From: Bacteroidota bacterium
GTDB lineage: Bacteria > Bacteroidota > Bacteroidia > AKYH767-A > OLB10
NCBI GenBank assembly: GCA_963169675.1
Contig: CAUJFJ010000134.1
Location: 1 to 33,069 of the forward strand
DNA: 33,069 nt
Direction: 5' to 3'
Under the pieces are notes generated by a model. That model was not told the DNA's origin, made no database searches, and saw only the letters and a list, made by a program, of their open reading frames with translations. Shown piece after piece: positions 6,143 to 11,275 of the stretch. Position numbers and translations under genes: made by a program. The stretch's first letter is position 1. Each line of letters starts with the position of its first letter.

Positions 6143-6238
6143 GCCTAACACTTTGTTTGCGTCAGGCCGTTTTGGCGTTCTATCATAAAATTGTATTTTT
6201 ACAAAACAGTCTATCGCAAACTACGAAAAACGTTAGCC
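6143..6238 (+). mobile_element. Putative integron attC site 2
   Basis: An R'' box GCCTAAC (6143-6149) fits RYYYAAC. It is followed by a 5-nt spacer, L'' GTTTGCG (6155-6161), a loop of about 53 nt, L' CGCAAAC (6215-6221, perfect complement), a 10-nt spacer and R' GTTAGCC (6232-6238). The spacers (5 and 10 nt) nearly equal those of site 1 (5 and 9 nt) although the arm sequences differ, as expected for attC sites that share structure rather than sequence. The loop contains TATTTTTA, one base off TAnnTTTG. Confidence 0.55.
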
Positions 6239-6287
6239 AATGCAAATTATAAATTTCATTTAAAAATAAAATAACTAATTCCCTTTT

Positions 6288-6842
6288 ATGGATAATCGTG
6301 TAAACAAAAAACAGATTAAAAAGCTGATCATTGAGAAAGTGAAATCTGGAATGCCAAAACAACAAGTGTTTGAGGAAATGATACCGGAGAATAAAATTGG
6401 CAAAGATTTAGCTAAACTTATTCAATCTGTTCCTTCAGTACAGGCAAAGAATAAATTCAAATCTATCCATGTTTTATTTATTGTTTTATTGATAGTATTA
6501 TTGTTGGTTCTGATCATAGTAAGGGATTATGCCGGAATATTTTGGACTTGTCCGATACTCTATTTAGTAGCTACAGGTCAGCCTCGACATTATGGATGGG
6601 CCTTATTACCAGCTATTTATGGATTAGCACCCGGCATCCAACTTATTCTGTGGTCACCTCAAGACGAGGGAATTATAAGTGTTACTCTGGGCATAATTAT
6701 CGTTCTAATTTCAATTCTGATATCAGTAATTGGTTTCTATCTGAGTAGAAAATTAACCCCAAATTTCACCGAAACAAAGGAATCTTATGAGGATGATGAT
6801 GGTAATACACGATATAGGTTAGCCCTAAGATTCAAAGATTAA
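6288..6842 (+). CDS. Unknown membrane protein
   Basis: A 184-aa protein I cannot assign. Residues 1-60 are soluble and charged (KKQIKKLIIEKVKSG). A strong transmembrane helix follows (IHVLFIVLLIVLLLVLIIV, about 62-82), then two or three more hydrophobic segments around FWTCPILYLVATG, WALLPAIYGLAPGIQLILW and IISVTLGIIIVLISILISVIGFYL. An acidic tail (ESYEDDDGNTRYR) ends it. It begins about 50 bp after the R' box of attC 2 and so could be the gene of the next cassette. The A+T-rich leader has no recognisable ribosome binding site. A short-lived or horizontally acquired gene is possible. Confidence 0.65.
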   Translation: MDNRVNKKQIKKLIIEKVKSGMPKQQVFEEMIPENKIGKDLAKLIQSVPSVQAKNKFKSIHVLFIVLLIVLLLVLIIVRDYAGIFWTCPILYLVATGQPRHYGWALLPAIYGLAPGIQLILWSPQDEGIISVTLGIIIVLISILISVIGFYLSRKLTPNFTETKESYEDDDGNTRYRLALRFKD

Positions 6843-6847
6843 TGGGG

Positions 6848-6926
6848 TATAACTTCAGTCGGCGTGCACTCTTTATTAGAGCCGGTGTTGCGCAATGCCG
6901 GCATACCGGTATCGGTAAGCTATACC
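6848..6926 (+). repeat. Inverted repeat region, possible degenerate attC
   Basis: GGTATAACTT (6846-6855) and AAGCTATACC (6917-6926) are inverted copies with one mismatch. The inside has small self-complementary blocks (ATGCCGGCAT, TACCGGTA). TATAAC is the same R''-like box as in attC 1 and is followed by 5 nt and a GC-rich arm, but no clear GTTAG box closes the site. It could be a decayed attC or an unrelated palindrome. Confidence 0.3.
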
Positions 6927-6957
6927 AATTGTGCATAAAACTTTAGATCAAAGATTG

Positions 6958-7239
6958 ATGAAAAAATACTCAATTGAAAACCTAATCAAAGTGGATTCTT
7001 ATATCGACGAATATTTTAAAGTTGATGATAAATTCAGCAGAGGATATTTAATTAATGAAATTCCAATTGAGAAGTTAAAAAATATTATTGCTGAACAAGA
7101 AGGTGATGAAGAATTATATTTACCATATGAAATAACAGAAAATGCATCTAAGCTTATAAACGAAAATTTAAAAATTCCCATTGCTTTCAACTTTGAAACT
7201 TTTGCATATTATTTACAGAGATATGGAGAATATAAATGA
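6958..7239 (+). CDS. Small unknown protein
   Basis: A 93-aa acidic, soluble protein with no recognised domain. I start it at ATG 6958 (MKKYSIENLIKVDSYIDEYF); a GTG at 6931 is in frame but sits next to the inverted repeat and gives no better leader. Composition is rich in Glu, Lys, Asn and Ile, with predicted helices (EIPIEKLKNIIAEQEG) and a C-terminal FETFAYYLQRYGEY. It is flanked by structured intergenic DNA on both sides, like its neighbours, and may be a cassette gene. No function can be proposed. Confidence 0.5.
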   Translation: MKKYSIENLIKVDSYIDEYFKVDDKFSRGYLINEIPIEKLKNIIAEQEGDEELYLPYEITENASKLINENLKIPIAFNFETFAYYLQRYGEYK

Positions 7240-7374
7240 ATCAGTCGCTAGCAGTCGGTTGGCGTAATAGCCCTTCGTTACGGGTTCTACGCTGGTTGAT
7301 CTGGCCATTTACGAGGAGCTGCTTCGAAAACCGCGCTATCGCCACACTGCCAAAACCTTTCCAACAATATTAAA

Positions 7375-7779
7375 ATGACTGACTTCAATCTCGAGGCAAA
7401 AGTTATCCGAAAATTTGTTTTAAAAGTAAAACAGGACCGGTATCTTACTTTTATTCAAAAAGACAAAACGCGTTACAAGTTTTTGAATGACCTGTATCAT
7501 CCGACCTTCTTTAGAGCCGACCTTTTTAAACAAATATCCGGACAACATGAAAGTGATGCGATTAAAGAAGCAATGCAACAACTAAATGTGTCAGACTGTT
7601 ACATAATCTCGACAAATAAAGATATAGATGGAAAACGTATGGACACTGATCGTGCAATGAAAGAAGCTCTTTCAGACTGGGCAGACCAAGGAACATTATT
7701 GATATTTGGAGATGCAGAGATTGTATATCGCGAGCATGAAGGACCTAAGGACAAGTGGATAAGCAGACTCGTGCAATGA
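7375..7779 (+). CDS. Conserved-looking hypothetical protein
   Basis: A 134-aa soluble protein of unknown function. It begins MTDFNLEAKVIRKFVLKVKQ and has a central YHPTFFRADLF and a C-terminal beta-rich part LLIFGDAEIVYREHEG. No signal peptide or membrane segment is visible. Start and frame are supported by steady amino-acid composition and the lack of a competing ORF. The preceding 135 bp contain an imperfect inverted repeat (GCAGTCGGTTGGCG near 7254; CGCCACACTGC near 7340) that may be an attC relic. I do not recognise a family. Confidence 0.6.
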   Translation: MTDFNLEAKVIRKFVLKVKQDRYLTFIQKDKTRYKFLNDLYHPTFFRADLFKQISGQHESDAIKEAMQQLNVSDCYIISTNKDIDGKRMDTDRAMKEALSDWADQGTLLIFGDAEIVYREHEGPKDKWISRLVQ

Positions 7780-7927
7780 TCTAGCTACCGTTGCTAAGGC
7801 TGGGTGTGCCTCAGATTGGGGGATATGCAATCCTGAAAGCTTTCCGGAATGCTTCTTCACCATGTGCCAAATCGGAAATGGTTAATTTTGAACCCATACA
7901 AAAAATTATCTTTACATTAATATTTAA
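7780..7927. other. Intergenic stretch with a TTCCGGAATGCT motif
   Basis: No gene is seen. TTCCGGAATGCTTCTTCACC (7842-7861) resembles the ATTCCGG-type motifs at 8621-8746 and 9758. TATCTTTA at 7907-7914 is one base off the Bacteroidota -7 element and has TTTG at 7887-7890, but only 16 bp upstream, so it is a weak promoter candidate for the next gene. Confidence 0.3.
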
Positions 7928-8596
7928 ATGGAAAAATCTAAATTTCAAAGGCATCCTTCAAAGGCGTTGAATGAACTATATTTAAATAAAAAATATCAAG
8001 GAGCAAATCCTTCTGACGCAAAAATTCTTTTTGTTGGCCGAGACCCAAATTGGGCCGCTGATATTGATAGTAAGGAAATGTTCAGCTCTGTATCTAAGTA
8101 TTTAAATGATGGAGTGAGTTTTTGGAAAACTAATAATATCCATCATCCATTTTTGTTGCCAGGTTATAAGGGCGATGGCAAAAGATACCATAGTATTTTT
8201 TCAAAACTTAAAGTAGAAAGCACTTATTCAGATAAAATTGCTTTTATCGAACTACTTGGATTTCCAACAACAGGAATGGCAAAAACATACAATAAAATCT
8301 TCCTGGAATTTCTAATTTCCGATGAAAACAGAAATCACTTATGTGAATTAGATAAATTAATGAATGATCAAAGCAAAATTATATTCATTGCCTGGGGCTT
8401 AATTGAAGATTTTAAAATTATAAATAATAATAATAAAGACTTGTTTCACAAATTTGCCAATATTGATAAAAGTCAACTGAATATAAATGACCTAAATGAG
8501 TACGGCAACATTTACATCCACAGACATTTTTCAGATGCAATTAGCAACGGAACATTAGAGAAAATGGCTAAAAAAATAAAGCATATTCTGCAATAA
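7928..8596 (+). CDS. Hypothetical protein, possible uracil-DNA-glycosylase-like fold
   Basis: A 222-aa soluble protein. KILFVGRDPNWAADI near residue 33 recalls motif A of uracil-DNA glycosylases (strand, then GxDP). Later segments fit the same alpha/beta fold: GDGKRYHSIFSKL, IAFIELLGFPTTGMA, the strand KIIFIAWG, and IYIHRHFSDAIS, where IHRHFSD lies roughly where motif B (an HPS-type loop) would be. The canonical catalytic residues are not all present, so glycosylase activity is unproven. UDG-superfamily relatives with other roles exist. The gene is A+T-rich with runs of Asn codons, ends 24 bp before the repeat block at 8621, and sits among unrelated accessory genes. The family call is an inference. 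Confidence 0.65.
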   Translation: MEKSKFQRHPSKALNELYLNKKYQGANPSDAKILFVGRDPNWAADIDSKEMFSSVSKYLNDGVSFWKTNNIHHPFLLPGYKGDGKRYHSIFSKLKVESTYSDKIAFIELLGFPTTGMAKTYNKIFLEFLISDENRNHLCELDKLMNDQSKIIFIAWGLIEDFKIINNNNKDLFHKFANIDKSQLNINDLNEYGNIYIHRHFSDAISNGTLEKMAKKIKHILQ

Positions 8597-8967
8597 AAAT
8601 ATGGCTAACCGCAATTGGTTATTCCGGAGCAATCTTCCCTCCATTCCGGAGCAATCTTCCCTCCATTCCGAAGCAAGCTGACGCCAGGGTCAATAACAGC
8701 CATTCCGGCACATGTTGACCCCCTTAGTAGTTCATTCCGGAATACTGTCCCCACTCAAGTGCTGACCACCCATTTTTTCAAAAATAAATTTAGGCATCCC
8801 ATTTCCCAAAATTTAATTTACAACGTGAACAGTTATTATCAGTTTATATTATTCATATAAAACTCTGTTTATCAAACAAATAAAAATTTCATTTTTACCA
8901 TTGATCTATATTTAATTAATTGTTTGTCAGCAAAACAAGCCGGAACCAAACAATAAATGCAAATCAT
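8597..8967. other. Gene-free stretch with repeats, between the UDG-like gene and the toxin-antitoxin operon
   Basis: The first 150 bp hold the ATTCCGG repeats listed separately; the rest is A+T-rich sequence without a credible gene. GGCTAAC at 8603-8609 resembles an R''-type attC box but no matching partner arm follows: the ATTCCGG block begins 12 bp later. The end contains the operator and promoter of the HigBA-like operon. Confidence 0.5.
8621..8760 (+). repeat. ATTCCGG repeat block, possible insertion-sequence end remnants
   Basis: The 22-bp unit beginning ATTCCGGAGCAATCTTCC is present twice in tandem (8621-8642 and 8643-8664), with a diverged third copy at 8665. Two more ATTCCGG starts lie at 8702 and 8734, followed by CACATGTTGACCCCC and AATACTGTCCCC. 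Another copy is at 9758 (ATTCCGGTATGCTGTCCCC). Multiple short repeats at element ends are known for IS21-family insertion sequences, and these motifs resemble such ends, but no transposase gene is nearby. The call is tentative. Confidence 0.4.
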
Positions 8968-9000
8968 TGTTTCTAAATATAGAAACATTTGGTATCTTTG
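8968..9000 (+). promoter_or_regulatory. HigBA-type promoter with a 20-bp operator palindrome
   Basis: TGTTTCTA (8968-8975) and TAGAAACA (8980-8987) are perfect inverted 8-bp arms around AATA. They end 5 bp before TATCTTTG (8993-9000), a match to the Bacteroidota -7 element. The palindrome covers the -33 to -7 spacer, where autorepressors of toxin-antitoxin operons bind. The toxin start codon is 23 bp downstream. Confidence 0.7.
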
Positions 9001-9023
9001 TGTCGTAAACAAAATACTTTAGA

Positions 9024-9365
9024 ATGAGATATTTTGAGACCAAATTTTTAGAAGAAGCGGATGAATTTATATCAGGGCTTGACAGAAAAATCATCAAAAA
9101 AATCTTGTACAATATTGATCTTGCTGAACAAACTAATAACCCAAAACTTTTTAAGAAACTTCAAAACGACATATGGGAGTTGCGAACAAAATATGCTGGT
9201 CTTGAAATTAGACTACTTGCATTTTGGGACAAAACAGATAATAAAGAAACCTTGGTTTTAGCAACACATGGCTTCTTAAAAAAAGTTGACAAAGTTCCTG
9301 CAAATGAAATTGAAAGGGCAGTAACACTAAGAAATAAATATTTTGAAAACAAGCAAAAAAAGTAA
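9024..9365 (+). CDS. HigB-like toxin (RelE/ParE superfamily, phage Gp49 type)
   Basis: A 113-aa basic protein. The core IWELRTKYAGLEIRLLAFWD followed by LVLATHGFLKKVDKVPANEIERAV is the signature of Gp49/HigB-like toxins of the RelE superfamily, ribosome-dependent mRNA interferases that act in the cytoplasm when not neutralised. Length and order (toxin gene first, Xre-type antitoxin second) fit the HigBA arrangement. The promoter/operator just upstream and a 4-bp gap to the antitoxin gene indicate one autoregulated transcript. It shares no strong similarity in layout with the neighbouring accessory genes, as usual for mobile toxin-antitoxin modules. Target specificity cannot be read from the sequence. 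Confidence 0.9.
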   Translation: MRYFETKFLEEADEFISGLDRKIIKKILYNIDLAEQTNNPKLFKKLQNDIWELRTKYAGLEIRLLAFWDKTDNKETLVLATHGFLKKVDKVPANEIERAVTLRNKYFENKQKK

Positions 9366-9369
9366 TCAC

Positions 9370-9696
9370 ATGGCTGCTAAAAAAATAAAAACGTACTCGC
9401 TTACCGAAATGAAAGACAAGTACATAGGCAAACCCGGAACTCAAGAGCGTGATGAATATGAATATGAACTTCGCATGGACGTTTTAGGAAAAATGATAAA
9501 AACTGCTCGTCAGGAAAGAAATCTTACACAAGAAGAACTTGGCCGACTGGTTGGTGTGCAGAAAGCTCAAATCTCTAAACTTGAAAGCAGTGCTAATAGT
9601 GCAACAATTGACACAATATTAAAAGTTTTCAAAGCATTAAAAGCGGATATTAGTTTTAACGTAAAAATAGAAAACAACTTTGTTAAACTCGTCTGA
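9370..9696 (+). CDS. HigA-like antitoxin with Xre-type helix-turn-helix
   Basis: A 108-aa protein starting at ATG 9370 (MAAKKIKTYSLTEMKDKYIG), 4 bp after the toxin stop; an in-frame TTG at 9343 lies inside the toxin gene and is unlikely. The C-terminal half is an Xre/Cro helix-turn-helix: IKTARQERNLTQEELGRLVG, then VQKAQISKLESSANSATIDT, then ILKVFKALKADISF. The N-terminal half (about residues 1-45) carries the charged region expected to bind the toxin. It should neutralise the upstream HigB-like protein and repress the operon through the palindrome at 8968-8987. Confidence 0.9.
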   Translation: MAAKKIKTYSLTEMKDKYIGKPGTQERDEYEYELRMDVLGKMIKTARQERNLTQEELGRLVGVQKAQISKLESSANSATIDTILKVFKALKADISFNVKIENNFVKLV

Positions 9697-9994
9697 TAGT
9701 AGTGAAGTCAAACTGTATAATCCATTAGCCCAACACTACAGCTAAAAATCAACTGTCATTCCGGTATGCTGTCCCCAATTAAAACCTGATAACAGATTGT
9801 ATTTGTGTCGCTCGTGCATTTAATTAATCAAAAGTATAGAAAATGTATTGAAGACTTTTTAATCCGATTTCCACTGTCAGATACTAAAATTCATTATATT
9901 TTTTAATATTGATTAACAATTCAAGATAGAATTTACTATTTTCACAACTTGTTCCGCTATCCGGTAGTCTGGTATTAGAATTCAAAAATAATTT
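9697..9994. other. Gene-free A+T-rich stretch with an ATTCCGG motif
   Basis: GCCCAAC at 9729-9735 fits the attC R'' consensus RYYYAAC, but no complementary arm or GTTRRRY box follows. ATTCCGGTATGCTGTCCCC begins at 9758, repeating the motif of 8621-8760. The remaining 200 bp are A+T-rich with no recognisable gene or terminator. Confidence 0.4.
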
Positions 9995-10351
9995 ATGACT
10001 AAATCAGCTGAAGTATTTTCAAATGTCAGGAGATCAGCATTGGTTATTTCTCCAAAAGAACCATTATTTAATTGGGTTCAGAGCATATTTCCGGATGAAG
10101 ATAATTCAGATGTATTTAATGAACCTGATGTTTACCTGCTTCCTGATTATGAAACAACTGAGGAAATGGAGCGCTGGCTAAAGAGAAACTTTGAGTGGGT
10201 TTTCTGCGAACAACTAAACAATTGGTGCACAGATGAAAATCGATGGCCACCTAAATTAACTTTTAAGATGTTCAAAGAATGGTTTAACTATTCGTTATAT
10301 ACTATGGTTTGGGATAGTGTTGCAGGACCCATCGACAAGATTGAATACTAA
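9995..10351 (+). CDS. Hypothetical protein, Trp-rich, conserved-looking
   Basis: A 118-aa soluble protein without a named family. It starts with a strand-like ALVISPKEPLFNWVQ, continues with an acidic DVYLLPDYETTEEMERWL, then a helix FEWVFCEQLNNW, a WCTDENRWPPKLTFKMFKEW segment, and ends MVWDSVAGPIDKIEY. The repeated Trp, Pro and acid pattern looks conserved rather than random, and I have the impression of similar short proteins in other bacteria, but cannot name a function. There is no signal peptide. It lies alone between A+T-rich spacers. Confidence 0.65.
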   Translation: MTKSAEVFSNVRRSALVISPKEPLFNWVQSIFPDEDNSDVFNEPDVYLLPDYETTEEMERWLKRNFEWVFCEQLNNWCTDENRWPPKLTFKMFKEWFNYSLYTMVWDSVAGPIDKIEY

Positions 10352-10450
10352 TATTGATCTGATGCATGGTTACACTTAATACTTAATTCCTGACCAACAA
10401 AACTAGAACATACCAACTAAATTAACCCTTTAACAACTAACCTACCACAA

Positions 10451-10705
10451 ATGGCAAATCTCAATTACGAAGACGCTAAAAAGCGATTTTACGAAATCCG
10501 TGAAGAAATAATGAAACTTCAATTGGAAGCAGAACAACTCATTCTTGCTCATCAAGACCAGGCTAATCCTGAAGGTTATGGCAAATGTGACCACTTCGAT
10601 TGGTGTGGTTGTGAAAAATATCATGATAGCCCTGTACCTGCAGTCTGTGGTACATATAGGAATGGCTACGAATGTGGACACTATGCGTCGGAACACGCCT
10701 TTTAG
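10451..10705 (+). CDS. Small Cys/His-rich protein, possible zinc binder
   Basis: An 84-aa protein. The first 38 residues form a charged helix, possibly coiled coil (YEDAKKRFYEIREEIMKLQL). The C-terminal half concentrates Cys and His: KCDHFDWCGCEKYHDS, then AVCGTYRNGYECGHYASEH. At least five Cys and four His could make one zinc site or more. I recognise no family. The start ATG follows an A+C-rich leader. It is the last small gene of the accessory block before the repeat-rich spacer. Confidence 0.55.
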   Translation: MANLNYEDAKKRFYEIREEIMKLQLEAEQLILAHQDQANPEGYGKCDHFDWCGCEKYHDSPVPAVCGTYRNGYECGHYASEHAF

Positions 10706-11147
10706 GAATGATATTTTTCTGCTCAGAAGGAAAATTCGTTATCATGATAAATGATAGATGATAAATGATAGATGGGAGAACTGCCCAGAATGGAATTTCG
10801 TTATTATGATAGATGATAAATTTTAAATTGAATTCTGCTCAGAAAAATGTCATTCTTCAATATTCAATTCTTGTTAATCACTATTCAATAAAAACTTTTT
10901 GAGTACGATAAACAACCAACCTGGGCAGCAAAATAAATCCAAATGAAAAACGAAATCTTTAGGTTTAATTCAAAATAACTAGTCACTGGTCACTGATCAC
11001 CCTTCGATCCGCCAGCCGGCGGACTCAGGGCGGCGCTTTCAACTTGGTGCAGTCATATCATATTACTAAGACACCTCACTTGTCACTGATCACTGAATAC
11101 TGATTACTGATTACTAGTCACTGAATACTGGTCACTGATTACTGATC
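10706..11147. repeat. Low-complexity spacer: GATAAATGATA and ACTGATTACTGA tracts
   Basis: No gene is seen. Around 10740-10830 there are repeated GATAAATGATAGATG blocks and a segment (GAATTTCGTTATTATGATAG..., 10791 on) that recurs diverged near 15480-15540. From about 10979 to 11147 variants of CACTGATCACTG and ACTGATTACTGA are tandemly repeated, interrupted by a palindrome TCCGCC-AGCC-GGCGGA at 11008-11023. Such tracts are typical intergenic filler in some Bacteroidota genomes. Confidence 0.6.
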
Positions 11148-11196
11148 ACCCTGAAGTAGTGCCGCTGAAGCGTGCTTCAGCGGCTCACTTCAGGGT
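11148..11196. repeat. Long near-perfect palindrome
   Basis: The outer arms ACCCTGAAGT (11148-11157) and ACTTCAGGGT (11187-11196) are perfectly complementary. The inner arms GCCGCTGAAGC (11161-11171) and GCTTCAGCGGC (11174-11184) are perfectly complementary around GT. Only a small internal loop (AGT/TC) breaks the 21-bp stem. It lies 19 bp beyond the terminator of the PorE-like gene and could be a second terminator-like hairpin or a REP-type element. Confidence 0.7.
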
Positions 11197-11202
11197 AAAC
11201 TC

Positions 11203-11230
11203 AAAAAAGAAAAATCCCGCCGAGGCGGGA
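11203..11230 (-). terminator. Rho-independent terminator of the PorE-like gene
   Basis: On the + strand TCCCGCC (11215-11221) and GGCGGGA (11224-11230) form a perfect 7-bp stem, preceded by an A-rich run at 11203-11214. Read on the - strand this is a GC hairpin followed by a T-rich tract, about 45 bp past the stop codon of the gene at 11276-13435. Confidence 0.85.
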
Positions 11231-11275
11231 GGGGGGAATGGAATCTTTATAATGAACGCGTACTAAATACGCTTA

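Larger units (their letters stand above)
5463..6238 (+). mobile_element. Putative integron gene cassette (one TPR lipoprotein gene)
   Basis: The DNA between the R'-like box of attC 1 (GTTAGG, 5463) and that of attC 2 (GTTAGCC, 6232-6238) is about 770 bp, encodes one ORF (5486-6121) in the forward orientation, and ends with its own attC-like site. That is the standard composition of an integron cassette. Neighbouring small + strand genes of unrelated kinds are consistent with more cassettes, but their boundaries are less clear. Confidence 0.5.

Noticed and set aside
6931-6957. GTG start for the small protein at 6958-7239
   Set aside because: It lies directly after the inverted repeat at 6846-6926 and has no better leader than the ATG at 6958; kept only as an alternative.
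8615-8860. 81-aa ORF over the ATTCCGG repeats
   Set aside because: The translation is made of repeated DNA units and lacks a plausible leader or domain; open only by chance.
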